Shown in pieces: positions 1 through 11,905 of a stretch of 64,000 bases of DNA. A program made the position numbers and the translations under genes. Source of the stretch: Curvularia sp. ZM96 (taxonomy: Eukaryota; Ascomycota; Dothideomycetes; Pleosporales; Pleosporaceae); the NCBI GenBank assembly GCA_022457065.1, contig JAJGBQ010000002.1, positions 3,596,001 through 3,660,000 on the forward strand, written 5' to 3'. Below the pieces are notes generated by a model. That model had not been told where the DNA came from, ran no database searches, and saw nothing but the letters and a program-made list of their open reading frames with translations. Within the stretch, counting starts at the first letter, position 1. Each line of letters starts with the position of its first letter.

Positions 1-676
1 AAACTGTCATCATGGTCTACGCTCTACAGATGCTGGAGGGTCTTGCCTACTTGCATGATGCTGGTGTCGTGCACCGCGACATCAAGCCCGAAAGTGAGTC
101 TCATTCCACCTACCCTCTATTTCCTCTTACTAATGTTTTCCAGATATCCTCCTTGACCACAATGGTGTCATCAAGTTTGTCGACTTTGGTGCTGCAAAGC
201 TCATTGCTCGCCAAGGCCGAACGCTCGCTGCGGAGCATAACGCCACTCGTCAAGGTCGCCAACGTTCTATGACCGGAACGCCCATGTATATGTCTCCCGA
301 AGTTATTCGCGGCGGAAGCACCGGTCGTCACGGCGCTGTCGACATCTGGTCACTTGGTTGCGTGATCCTTGAGATGGCTACCGGTCGCCGCCCCTGGGCA
401 TCCATGGACAACGAGTGGGCAATCATGTACCACATTGCCCAGGGTGACCCGCCGCAGCTGCCATCCAAAGATCAGCTGAGTGAGACAGGTATCGACTTTT
501 TGAAGAAGTGCTTTGACCGCGATCCAAACAAACGAGCCAGCGCAGTCGAGTTGCTGCAGCACGAATGGATCATGACTCTTCGTGCCCAGCTTAGCTTAGA
601 GCCGGCAACACCAAGCGAAACCAACTCAAGCAGTGGAACACCTCATAGTAGTAGGCAAAACTCCACCTACAACTAA
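1..676 (+). CDS. Ssk2/SskB-type MAP kinase kinase kinase, C-terminal part (5' end outside window)
   Basis: This is the C-terminal half of a Ser/Thr kinase domain. Two exons (1-93 and 144-676) join across a 50-nt intron with a GTGAGT donor, a TACTAAT branch site and a CAG acceptor. The joined frame shows the catalytic loop HRDIKPEN, the magnesium motif DFGAAK, an activation segment ending GTPMYMSPEV, and the subdomain IX aspartate DIWSLG. The long insert after DFG and the GRRPWA segment fit the fungal Ssk2/Ssk22/SskB/Wis4 group, which phosphorylates the Pbs2-type MAPKK in the osmotic-stress (HOG) pathway. A Ser-rich tail of about 30 residues follows the domain. The missing N-terminal regulatory region must lie to the left. 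Other MAPKKK classes (Bck1, Ste11) fit the activation loop less well. Confidence 0.82.
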
Positions 677-1882
677 CTCCCTTCCTTCAATTCCTTCTCC
701 TTTGCACGTCTATTGGAGGGCTGGGCAGTGGTTTGAAGATTTTATGATTGATTGTTTTGCGCTTGCTAACATCTATCTTCTCTTCTGCTTTTGCTTAGTG
801 AATACTCGTCGTCTTTCTTTACAAAGATCCAGCTTCGATGCTTCGAAATGCGGTCCGTTGAGTCCGAGCCTAACATCCGCTACAGCCTGGAACGTCGGGC
901 CACTGTCGCCGCGTTCGCCATATACTCCCTCTGGAACAGGCGGACAGGGGTTCTTCTTTGCTCGCCAGCGGCATTCGCCTTGTTGAGTGCGGCTGGAGCG
1001 GACGAGGGGTTGTCCGATATCTCGTCCTTTCTCCGTTCCTAGCAGAAGATTCCACATCAATCCTCCAAACCCTCTTCCTTCTCTCTCTCCCTAGCCTCAA
1101 TTTGTCACCACGCTCTTCTTCCCCTCTTCTCCATTGCTTCCCACTAGAGTTTCTTGGGAAGTAATTTGCGGAAAAGTGGAGGGAATTGCTCCTATAAGTT
1201 CTCTTTTGTATCAAAGCTACCTTTTCCTTGCGCATATGTATCATCCACCCATCTGTTTTCCCTTCCCACCTCTCTTTCCCTTCTGTGTCTAAGACACACG
1301 GACACTGGACGGAAAAGCAGATAAGGTGTCTCTTAGGTTGGGAAGTCCGTGTTGTGTATTCTTTAGCATCAGCGATGGCGTTTCTTCATTTGCTTCTTAT
1401 GTTTAGCATGAGCATGGGTCTAATTGGGGAGTATGCGTAGGTCGTCGGTATTTAACTTATACGATGGCGGCATTGTCTTTTTTTGGGTTTCCCCTCTTCT
1501 ATTCTTTGTGCCATGAACGGACCAACGAACAAGCAAATGATTGCATTTGGGAGCGAGTGAGCACGTGGTACATAGCTAAGCAACAATTGCCCCATTGTGA
1601 GGCTTATACATGTATCATCCCTCAACGTCCTGCTTCTATGTGCGCATGTTGTCGTGATTATCAGAGAAATAACACTCAGGCCATAGTCCTAGCTTTTCAT
1701 TGGTCGTGTAGCGAAAATTTGGACTGATAAGACCATGTTTATAAGAGTTCATTCGGTCCTATCGCTAGTGTGGCGGGACTTTGTTGAATGCATAATCTAT
1801 CGTCTGGCCCTCACTTCTATTCTCGTAATCTGCAGAGGAAACTTCGTAAACCCCGTAGCCTCGCCAATCACCGTACCATCAT
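677..1882. other. Convergent intergenic region, no gene seen
   Basis: This interval separates the 3' ends of the kinase and the mitochondrial carrier. It has pyrimidine-rich stretches (about 1075-1140 and 1255-1285) and several short open frames with no domain, no signal peptide and no plausible splicing. It presumably holds the two 3' UTRs. Confidence 0.6.
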
Positions 1883-3252
1883 CTATTTGCCGTCACGCAT
1901 GGTACGGAAGAAGTCCATAACACCGGTAAAGACGACAAGAAGGATACCGCCTCCTGGGCCGAGTCTGAGAACCTTGGGAAGGAAACCCTTGTAGAGCGCC
2001 GGGAAACCCTCCTCCCTCATGACGGTGCCGAGCGCAGGCCATGCCCAGTTGTACTTGGGTACTGAGCCGGCGACCTTGGGAGAGTTCTGAATACGCGACT
2101 TAACCACATCCATGGGCGTGTTGAGGAGGGTACCGACAGTGCCACCAACAGCACCAGACAAGAGGTCGTTTGTGATTTGGCCTTTCTTGTCGGTGGCCTT
2201 GGGCAGGAGAGCGCGAACCTGGAAGATGCAGCCAAAGTATCCAGCGTTCCACAGAATGTGTCTCCACATGGTTGACTCCAGACCCTGGTAGAGTGTAAGA
2301 GGGCCTTCCTGCTTGATAATCTTCATGACGCAATCCATCATGCCAGTGTACTTGTGCGCTTGCGCTTTGTCTTGTAATCGGATCTTGACGAGCTCGAAAG
2401 GTACGACGACGAAGGACTCGGTTGCACCAGCAGTTGCGCCAGTGAGGATAGAAAGGGACTGATTCATTTTGTTTTGACCGAAGAGGTTGCGGTAGAAGGA
2501 ACCCCAAGAGTCATTGGCAGCGAATTTGGTGGCCCTAGTCTGTGTCAGTCTGGAGAAGAAACTGGATAGGGAGATTATGCACCTCTTTGGCGCTTCCATG
2601 AGAATGGGAGCCGAGATACCACGGTACAGTCTTGAAAAACTGCCATATGTCAGCTTCTCCTGTTGGTACTGCAGATGTCTCGTAACTCTACCCCTCGTTC
2701 TTGATGATCTTCCTGAAGCAGTCCACCATGCCATTGTATCCCTCATCACCGACTGCCTTGCCGGTCTGAAGTTGTCTGCGCGTATTAGAGGTAGTTGCGA
2801 AATGGTTCAATGTCTAATTTCTTACACTCGGGTCTTGACGACGTCCAGAGGGTACCTTGAACACGAGTCAGTTGTAGTCGCATAGGGGAGGAGTGAGAAT
2901 TGGGCCGTACATAATCAGAATCTATATGCGCCACACTGATTAGCATTGCGAACTATCACGCGAGCTCAATAGGGAGCAATTGCGCACTCACTTCCGACAC
3001 ACCAGCCACGGCACCTACACAGAGATAGTCAGCGCATATTCGTACATTGACATGACCAAACCTTAAACGGTAATAGAACGTTGCTTTGGCACAAGTAGCA
3101 AACAGCATTGAAGCCGCAGGGCCTCCCAGCAGAAGCCATCGGCAGTTCTCCGGATAGCAACTGCTCGGTATTAAACAGCACTACAGCAATTGAGACTTAC
3201 CGGCCGCAAACTGGTAGACGAAAGGCAACGGCTTCGCATCGGCAGAAGACAT
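1883..3252 (-). CDS. Mitochondrial 2-oxodicarboxylate carrier (Odc1/Odc2 family)
   Basis: Seven exons on the minus strand: 3252-3201, 3014-2992, 2921-2911, 2855-2826, 2775-2692, 2639-2583 and 2534-1883, giving 302 residues, the normal carrier length. All junctions are GT-AG and keep frame. Three mitochondrial carrier signatures are present, one per repeat: PLDVVKTR, PFELVKIR and PMDVVKSR. The segment APILMEAPKR, the RATKFAAND motif and the C-terminal YKGFLPKVLRLGPGGG are typical of Odc-type carriers, which exchange 2-oxoadipate and 2-oxoglutarate across the inner membrane and link to lysine metabolism. Exon 3 is only 11 nt long and is needed to give the first signature its preceding ILIM segment. 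The upstream region shared with DNA2 has a TGACTCA site, consistent with general amino-acid control (inference). Confidence 0.9.
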
Positions 3253-3549
3253 CTCGAGGGTAGGATGGTGGGGGAAGAAGGGGGAAGGAGAGGAGAAGGA
3301 GAGGCGAGAAGAAGTGCCGACGTAGGTGAGCGATGCGCGGCACACAATCTGGGGAAAGAGCGCTTGAGAGTGGGATGTGAGGTATGTTCAAAGTGGTCCT
3401 AGCTTCCCGCCCTCGGTTCCAAGATACTGATCCGGCTGGCGCAAAAGCGATAGTTGTACCCTTTCTTGCTGTTTTCACTGTCTAACCAAGATCCTGCACT
3501 GTAAAGAAATTTGGTAACAACCCAGTTAACATTACCCTGCCAGCTGAGG

Positions 3550-3556
3550 TGACTCA
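3550..3556. promoter_or_regulatory. Candidate Gcn4/CpcA-type site TGACTCA
   Basis: A perfect TGACTCA lies in the divergent promoter, about 300 bp upstream of the carrier ATG and 420 bp upstream of the DNA2 ATG. TGACTCA is the established binding site of fungal Gcn4/CpcA bZIP factors. A role in controlling the 2-oxodicarboxylate carrier (lysine metabolism) is an inference. Confidence 0.4.
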
Positions 3557-3707
3557 GGGCTCTGCAGCATAGCCGACGCATGTCCCGCATCGTCCCGCAT
3601 AGTCCCACGCGGTTCAACCACCGACATCGCTTGGCCCGGGCGACTGAGAGTTCACGTGATGTCGCCCACCAGTTTCTTGCGAAATCCAATCCTATTGGCT
3701 GCTCACG

Positions 3708-3713
3708 ACGCGT
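3708..3713. promoter_or_regulatory. Candidate MluI cell-cycle box (MCB) ACGCGT upstream of DNA2
   Basis: ACGCGT, the core of the site bound by MBF-type factors at DNA replication genes in yeasts, lies about 265 bp upstream of the DNA2 start. Close by are two CCAAT boxes in opposite orientation (3686-3690 and 3694-3698) and a CACGTG (3653-3658). The clustering fits an S-phase-regulated promoter for DNA2, but this is inferred from motif and position only. Confidence 0.4.
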
Positions 3714-3975
3714 GAACGCGCGCAACCCGCCAGACGTCAAGGTTACCATCCATTTCCATGTCTACGCGACAAAAATCCTTCTTTGATCAGGATCAGAAGC
3801 CCAAGGTATTTTGATGGCCATATCTTTTTAACCCGAGGCACTTACTTATCCAACATCGGCGTAGCAATATCGAGGCCAATGGAATCGCCCGCGCAACGGC
3901 GCGTTCCCCCACCCGCACCCTCACAGTAATCAGAACCCTCCCGTGACACGACAAGTAGTGACTGGCCCACCTATC

Positions 3976-6900
3976 ATGCCTTCAACCCAGACACGTACTA
4001 AGCTCAAGGCTTTCCAATTCATCGAGGGTGCACCATCTGTCGAAAGTGTCAAGCAACGCGAGGCTGAGAAAGAGAACCTACACGCTGCGACAGGGAAAGT
4101 GCCCAAGCCGATAGGAACCCCAAAGGCAAACAGGACCGCGAAGGATGCCGGAAACATGAACAAGACCCCCAAGATACCAACCGTCGTAGACTGTCCGCCA
4201 CCGTCCACACCGGCCACCACGAGACTACCGCTGGCGGATCTTGTCGGTAACATCGACGATTCTTCAAGAAATGTGCTCCTGCCCGCTGCTTCTCCAGAAG
4301 AGCAATTGATATGGAGAGGATCACAGGCAGTCAACACCCCCATGCCACGGAAGAACAAGAAGCGCGCTAGGAGCTCGTCACCTGTTGGCCCGTCTCAGGA
4401 AGAATCTAGGCCGGACCCAAACAGATCAGATACGACAACGCCCCAGGCTGATCCTGTTATGGAACTCTGGTCTCGTTACACAAACAACAAAGGCACTCCA
4501 TCTGCCAACAAGAACATCGCATTCGCTCACCTCATCAACGAGTCATCGCCGAGATCTGCCGCTGCTGCTGGAAGCGTCAGTGGGCTTCGACGATGGGCGA
4601 GCTGTGGTGTCGAGTTCCCGGCGTCGAACAGGAAGAAGAGGAGAACACACGGCGTTTTTCAGGCGGAAAAGGAGGCCTCTGAAGACGTGTTCGCCGAGGC
4701 TCCGAGTTCAGATGGCGCGATGTTTGGCCAACCCGCCAAGCCAAACCTCGCGAGCATGGTCCAGCGGATGAGAGAATGCGTTTCCAAATCCGAGACCCGC
4801 CTTTCCTCGCAATTGCCTTCAAGTTCATTGCCGCTGCCTCAGGCTGGCAATCAAAATTCATCGTCCGGTTCACCTGTACAGCGGCGTCCCCGGGATCAAG
4901 GTATGGGTACATCTGAGACTTTGCAACACGAGTCACCATCTCCAGCAGAAGATTCCAACGAAGAAGATGAGCCTGTAAAATACCAGGAACCCGAACATGC
5001 CGAGCAGACTGAGCCTGCTCCACCACAAGCGTCTAGGCAATCTTCTGAGGATTTTGGGGACGACGATTTCGATGATGACATGGTAGATGCCCTGGATATC
5101 TCTCCTCAAGAAGTCGTCCAACCAGCCCACTCAACCAGCGATGTCGCCCCGTCTCATCGGCCTACGAATTCATTTGCCCAACCACCGCAAGCTGCAGCGG
5201 CTCCTGCAAAGATTGGAAGCGATGATGAATTCGGAATGGACGACGAAGATGATTTTGCTGCTGATCTGGAGCAAGTGGCATCATTGTATGACACGAGTTC
5301 GCTGGATCCCTTGACAGCCGATTCGGCCCTTACAGCAGACAACGGACCACCCGCAACTACTGAGAACACAGCACCAACTACAGTGATTAATCTGACAGAT
5401 GACGACGATGAATTCGATGATGATATTGACACAGACGAATTCGCCGCTGCTGAAGTTGCTGCTACACAAGCGCCAGCCAACACTGTATGTAAAGCAAGGA
5501 TGCGCCTTTTGGAGCCATGCTTACTCTCGAAGAGTCAACAGGATAATAGAGCCATTCAGCGCTATCTGGTCAAAAGGGTAGATGAAAGCTCCTATACGAC
5601 CGACCGTGGCTACCAGATGCCTGAGAAAGTGAGTCGCATATTGAAAGCATCAGTCATTGTGACTAACATTTTGTAGGTGCTCTTGGTTGAGGAAGAGAAG
5701 ACAAAGCTGTTCAAAGCCATCGTCCTACGACAAGCTTGGTTCGACACGCCTTGTACGACTGGTTCATTCGTGCATGTCATTGGAGAGTTCACGAGTACTG
5801 GACAATGTGTTGTAGACGACCATAACAACATGCTTATCCTGCATCCGGATCATTTGATCTCGTCCACTGTAGTTGCAGATTCTTTTAGTTGCCTTCGGCG
5901 AGCAGTGCTTCAGGATCGTGTAAAGGCAACGAGCAGCGCCAACGCACCCATGTTGTACGGAACGCTTCTGCACGAGCTATTCCAAGAGGCTATGAAGGTG
6001 AACAAATGGGACACGACCTTCCTTTTGGACACTATTGCAAAACTCCTACCAAGACACTTGGAGAACGTACTCGAAATCAACTCGACATGCGAAGCTGTGA
6101 AGGAGCACATGAGCAGTAAGCTACCCGAGTTACAGGCTTGGGCTAAGCTTTTCGTCTGCGCAGAGCCGCAGGCTGATGCTATCGTTCGAGAGCGGAACGG
6201 GCGACAGTGTACCATGAGTATCAACAAACTACTCGATGTAGAGGAGCATGTTTGGTCCCCTATGTACGGCTTGAAGGGTAATATTGATGCTACTGTCCAA
6301 GTCACGATGCGAGATGATCAGGGTGAGCGGACCCTGACCGTGCCGTTCGAAGTCAAGACCGGCAAGAACTCGTCGAACGCAGCCCACGTTGCGCAAACCG
6401 CATTGTATAACCTATTATTATCGAATCGCTACGGTATGTTCACCGGTGCTTCCACATGCTCTGGCTAACCTTAACAGATGTTGATATTGCATACGGCATC
6501 TTGTACTACCTTGAAACCTCTGACATTAGCCGCATTCCTGCTATTCGAAACGATATCATTCACATGATCATCAAACGCAACGAGCTGGCTTGCTACGTTC
6601 GAGATCGGATCGAACTTCCACCAGTGCTGAAAGAGGACTTCAAGTGCCAGAAATGCTACGCACAGGAAGCATGTTTCCTTTATCACAATCTTGTTGAAGA
6701 TGGCAAGGGCGACATGCTGAACAAAAAGGCGAAAGAGCGATACGACGAGCTCGTCGCACCCCTCCAGCCTTCTCATCGAGAATTCATGAAGAAGTGGGAC
6801 ACGCTTTTGACTAAAGAGGAGACAGACATGATGAAGTTTCGACGAGAGCTGTGGACTATGCTTAGCACGGAGCGTGAGAAGCTAGGTCGCTGCTTTTCCA

Positions 6901-9116
6901 ACGTCATACTGGAGCCTGGATCTGGGTTTGAGGAGAAGAATGGCCAAAAGATCAACCGTTACAACTACACATTCATCAAACAGCAACCAGCCCCTGGGTT
7001 CTCTTTCACCGAATCGCAGCTTATTGTTGGAGAACCCATAGTTGTGTCTGATGAGCAAGGCCATTTTGCACTAGCCAACGGATATGTGACAAATGTCAAC
7101 AAGCGGCGCATCACTGTTGCTGTTGACCGGAGGCTACACAACTCTCGCACCAAGCTTCCAGGTTTTAACTCTCAAAGAAACCAGACTTTTACCGGTATCA
7201 TGGAAGTCACTAAAGAAGGGGAAACGGTCGCCGAATATGAGCCCGATGAGGAGCCAGTCTTATACCGATTAGACAAGGACGAGTTCAGCAACGGAATGGC
7301 GGCGGCTCGCAACAATCTCATCCAAATCATGGACAACAAGGTCTACAGAGCTCATGATCTGCGGGCCTTGATCGTGGATGGCCGAGCTCCAGCCTTCAAG
7401 TCCGTCAAGGATACGCCTCCAATGCCTGAGTCCTCCCAAATGTCCATGAACTCCGATCAGAGAGCTGCTGTTTCAAAAGTCATGTGTGCAAAAGACTACG
7501 CGCTAGTGTTGGGCATGCCAGGAACAGGAAAGACGACCACAATAGCGCACATCATCCGAACGCTTGTTGCTCAAGGAAAAAGTGTCCTTTTAACTTCGTA
7601 TACACACACTGCTGTCGACAATATCCTTCTCAAGGTTCGAGATGACAAGATTGGCATTCTGCGGCTCGGTGCCTCGAAGAAGATACATCCTGAAGTTAGA
7701 GAGTTTGCTACCCTTGCGGCAGAGCCAAAGGAGAGTGTGGAGGAACTCGAGAGATCATGGATGCAACCACCGGTCGTGGCTACTACTTGTTTGACCATCA
7801 ATCACCCGATTTTCAGCCGCCGTACCTTTGACTACTGCATTGTCGACGAAGCGTCTCAAATCACACTGCCAGTATGTCTTGGCCCAATCCGCATGGCTCA
7901 GAAATTCATTCTAGTTGGCGATCACTACCAACTGCCTCCGTTGGTCCAAAACAAAGAAGCCATGGAAGGTGGGCTTGACGTTTCACTTTTCAAGCTCCTT
8001 TGTGAAGCTCATCCACAAGCGGTTGTCAGTCTAGAGCACCAATACCGCATGTGTGCCGATGTCATGCTTCTATCTAATGCTTTCATCTACTCGGGACGAC
8101 TAAAGTGTGGCACGCCTGCTGTGGCTGCCCGCACCTTGAAACTCCCCAAACCCAACGGTCTTGCGGCCTATCATCATAGACTGCAACAGTCCCGATCCAG
8201 TGCGGTGCAAGCTTGCGCAGGCCCCGACGCTGCCAATTGCTGGCTCTCACATTCTTTGTCACCGGACCGTCCTGTGGTCTTTATTAACACAGACCCAATC
8301 TCTCCAATTCTTGAAACCCAAGCTGGATCTCGCATAACTAACGGGCTGGAGGCACGTCTCGTTAACCAGCTCACAGTGTCATTGCTCAGTCTTGGTGTCG
8401 CTGTTGATGAGATTGGCATCATTGCGTTCTACCGCTCACAGCTCGCTCTTCTGAGACAAGGGCTATCCGCTGCGTACACGCAGACCCAGTCGTCGGAGCT
8501 CGCTGCACCAGTCATCGGCGGGCAAGGATGCGCGGGTGTTGAACTGCATACTGCCGATAAGTTCCAAGGTCGTGACAAGGAAGTCGTCATCGTATCTTGC
8601 GTACGCAGTAACGAAAATGGCGTCGTTGGCGACTTACTTAAAGACCGAAGGCGTATCAACGTTGCTTTGACGCGTGCTCGATCCAAACTCATCATACTCG
8701 GCAGTGAGAAGACCCTTTCAAGCAACGAACTCCTGCGCGATATGGTCGCTTTGTGTCGAGAAAAAGACTGGGTTCTTGACCTTCAGCCCGATATGGTAGA
8801 TTCGCATGCCTTTGAGGAAGCTCTCACACAAACTAGCAAAACGCCAGTCCGACCATCGTGCTCTTCCCACTTTCCAGACACTGCAGCAAGCCCATCGCTC
8901 ACGCCCAGTCCGTCCAAGAAGCGCAAGGTACTCAGTGATCTTACGAGTACTCCAAGCAAGATCAACACAAGAAGTCCGAAGGGACGGGTGGCAAGCAAGA
9001 GCGGAGGTTGCAGCCCCGAAGCGAACAAAGTGCCAGCTAAAGTCTTCACAGCTGGGAAACGTGGAATACTCGATGGCAGACCAATACTTCGAGATGTTTA
9101 TAATGACGCCATCTAG
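3976..9116 (+). CDS. DNA2: DNA replication ATP-dependent helicase/nuclease Dna2
   Basis: Three exons (3976-5628, 5677-6433, 6478-9116) give 1682 residues. The first in-frame ATG, at 3976, was taken as start. Residues 1-550 are low-complexity and acidic. The RecB-like nuclease follows, with LLHELFQ (about 647), VPFEVKTGK (about 773) and a four-cysteine Fe-S cluster: one Cys near 622 and a CxxCx5C group near 859. The SF1 helicase has Walker A GMPGTGKTTT (about 1148), motif II VDEAS (about 1258), motif III GDHYQLPPL, EHQYRM, TADKFQGRDKEVV and motif VI NVALTRARSK (about 1530). This architecture is diagnostic of Dna2, which trims long Okazaki flaps and resects double-strand breaks. The tail carries PSKKRKV, a probable nuclear localisation signal. 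All key residues are intact. Confidence 0.96.
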
Positions 9117-9515
9117 CACTTACCCGGTTCGAGTGAGCCGTAAAATGATTGATGTGCGAATATTCGTTGTGGGTGGGAAATGGACATGGATTGGAGTTGC
9201 TTATTTCTAGGGCGCACTTGGAGCAGGAAACAAGATAATAAGAGGGCAGACCTCGACGTAGGATGTTACGGGGTTATTGGAATATCGTATTAGAGTAGTA
9301 TACCTTAGGCTTGATGTAAATACAATTGAATGAACTGAACGATACAAAAAGCCCTCATTATCTGGATCTCTATTTGTGCTTGTTCTCAACTTCTCGGTGT
9401 GGCTAAACGGTCGAACACAAATTGCCATTAGGACTATAATGCAGCCAACTTGTTTCTATAATTTTTTCATACAACATTATATACTACTTTTGATTATGGC
9501 CATGAATCAAGCCAT
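9117..9515. other. Intergenic region between DNA2 and the protease relic
   Basis: Holds the DNA2 3' flank, becoming AT-rich toward 9460-9490. No ORF with recognisable features. Confidence 0.55.
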
Positions 9516-10073
9516 ATGATTGATATGATCTCCTATGACTATCTGAACACGCTAAACGTCATTGTCTTTGGTACCGGATGGCTCATCAAGGATGATCTAA
9601 TGGTAACGCCTGGCCGTTGCGCCTTCGATCACCAGTATGGGTACGGTAAAGCAGTTGAAGTGAAAGCATATGTAGGCTACTACGGAAGAGATTCCGTCGA
9701 AAACGACAAGGAAAATGTCCGGTTCCGCCGTGGAGTCGCCATCGCTGCCACGAAGGACTGGATCAACAGCGATGTCAACCGCGCCAACGATGTCAGCTTC
9801 ATCCGCGTTGATCGTCCATTCGACAATGTCGTTCCTTGCAAATGGGAACACACTCCAGTGAGTGCAAGCTTTATGGATTTGGGAGTTGTGGGATACCCTG
9901 CAGATCAAAGCAAGGGCAATGAACACGGCGCCGAAATATATGAAACGTTTCTGAAAACTAACTTTGACCTACGCTCAACTCCAAGCAACATGCTAGAATA
10001 CAAATACATGCTTATAAGCGGTCCCAGAATGGGTCCAGTTCCATATATTTCATTCCACTTGCGTCCCCTATAA
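9516..10073 (+). pseudogene. Decayed S1/V8-like (glutamyl endopeptidase-type) serine protease relic
   Basis: The 185-codon single-exon frame follows the fungal trypsin-like/glutamyl endopeptidase fold: GTGWLIKDDLMVTPGRC matches the region that normally reads TAGHC, NDVSFIRVDRPF matches the catalytic-Asp segment, and GVVGYPAD plus MLEYK match the second barrel. Two of the three catalytic residues appear lost. The usual His is Arg (codon 9615-9617, residue 34). Where GxSGSP or similar is expected, near residues 169-174, the frame reads GPRMGP with no Ser. Asp 92 is kept. No signal peptide precedes the domain, and the frame stops soon after the Ser region instead of running on for the usual final strands. 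It is most likely a pseudogene; an inactive protease homologue is possible. Confidence 0.6.
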
Positions 10074-11905
10074 CGCGAATAGAACTGCACGTCGTATGTC
10101 GTATACACGTTATATGGGATTATGTAACGGGCTGCTCTAGGTTACATGACTAGGCCGCTGGCTTAGTCGCTTCCTTCCATCACTCTTTCCCCACGTAGCC
10201 CGTGCGCCGTGCGCCAACCCAAACAAAGCGGGGGTGGCCAACAACTTTCCTCTTCTTCTCTTCATCTCGACTGTAAACAGCATCTGGACTAGGCAGCTGG
10301 AATACAGTCCCTACAGACCGTTCACAGATTTATGTTCCACACAAGTGGCCGGCTTAGCAAATGCATGGCCTAAAATAGCAATCTGATTCGGTTGCTACTT
10401 TGCACCGACGTCCAGTGGTAGAAGTGGAGTCGTCTGTTTGTCGGTCAGCATCCAGAATCCCACTTGTAGCTTAGTCGAAGTTCAGACTGACCAAGGCAAG
10501 TAAGAAGGCAACCGCTACCAGGGTCGCAACCGCAACAGTCTGATCGGACTCTGCATTCACCTACAACATCTTGAGTATTAAGGCTAAGCGAAATCAATGT
10601 CAAACGTCACGGACCACCCTGTCCCAGACGGGCCAGGGACGGAAGAATAAGAGCGGCCCAAACCCAACAGAAAACAAGCATGGTTGGAGCGTGTAGGCTA
10701 ATATAAACGACGGGTTAAGTCCGCAATAAGCGATCACAATTTTGCACAATTATCGAATCGTGTTACTTTAGTAGATGAGCCGCAGAGTTGAGGAGATGTT
10801 TGATCAAGTAGAAAGCGGTCGCAGGTCGATAAGTAGGTGTTGAAGGACCGTGAAACTGCCGAGCTTGTAAGGAGCTTGACCACAGCTTCTATATACAGCT
10901 TCGGTAATACATTCTACCGCTCCAAAAAATAAACTTGTCGTACACGTCAATAGCAGGGGTCTGAAGCTCTAGTCTCAGTCCGATACTCTGATAGTATTTG
11001 CAGTCCAGATAAGCTTTCGGTCACGGTGAATCTCCGGATGAACACTGAGCCAGTGGCGCTCCGATACTCATGCAGTTCAACCGTGACAATAATGTTTTAT
11101 TTAGAATATCGATGAGTTCCGAACCTTACGGTCCCTCTTGACACCTAGCCCACGCGATATTATGTAGCTGACAGCTGAGGTAGCCAGCGCGCGTAAGCTG
11201 ATTGACTGCAGTAGCCAAGCACCGACTAGACGCACAGATTTCGGCGTACCGTGACGTGTAAGCAGGTGATTGTCAGTCAAGTAATGTATTATATTGTACT
11301 GTTGCTTCTGTTGATGAGAGCAGGTTTAAATACAGCAGAATTAGTCCGTGGATAACCACGTGACCTGACATGGTATCTGGGTTTACATGACACAGTGCAG
11401 ATTTACACTCCTGTTTTACAATTTGGGCTAACTAATTATATTATCAACATCCGCGCTCGTCCGCGTTTAACGGGCCTATTCTAAGGAGTTGCGTAATGTC
11501 TGTCCGTGTGTGGTCATTTTCGGCACACAGGGTTTCTTAGCATACAGGGAGGGACGTTAATCTGCTTATGGACGCAGCGTAAACTAGTACTGCGGCGTTA
11601 ATATGGACCGAAAGTTAGGACATACTATAGTGCAACAACCGGTCGTAATACGGAGATTAATCTGAAAAGCACGGGATGGGAATATACTACTCGGAGGTGC
11701 CTTTAACAGGCCGTGAGAAGAGAGAACCTTGAAGTTTAAAATCATATATAAATAGAGTCAGCACTTTCCTCTCTAGCCACATTTCCAGTGCCTTCATTAT
11801 TAGCCACTTCTGTCTCAACTGGGCTAGACCGCAATATCCATCCATCACAAACACTGAGTCGGTTGTTTCCAGATTATCTTCTAGTTCTATCTTTTACAAG
11901 ACGTC
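10074..11905. other. Gene-poor interval upstream of the secreted-protein gene
   Basis: 1.8 kb with no frame longer than about 60 codons and many stops on both strands. I see no transposase or reverse transcriptase fragment. Its final 160 nt contain a TATA element and probably the 5' UTR of the downstream gene. It also holds a CACGTGAC motif near 11357. Confidence 0.55.
11745..11755 (+). promoter_or_regulatory. TATA box of the small secreted-protein gene
   Basis: TATATAAATAG lies about 150 nt upstream of the ATG at 11906, followed by a pyrimidine-rich stretch with candidate start sites. It is one of the clearest core promoter elements in the window and supports the small downstream ORF as a real gene. 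Confidence 0.6.

Larger units (their letters stand above)
3253..3975. other. Divergent promoter region between the carrier and DNA2
   Basis: This 723-bp interval separates two divergently transcribed genes and holds no convincing ORF. It contains the TGACTCA, CACGTG, inverted CCAAT pair and ACGCGT motifs, all within 3550-3713. Confidence 0.6.
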
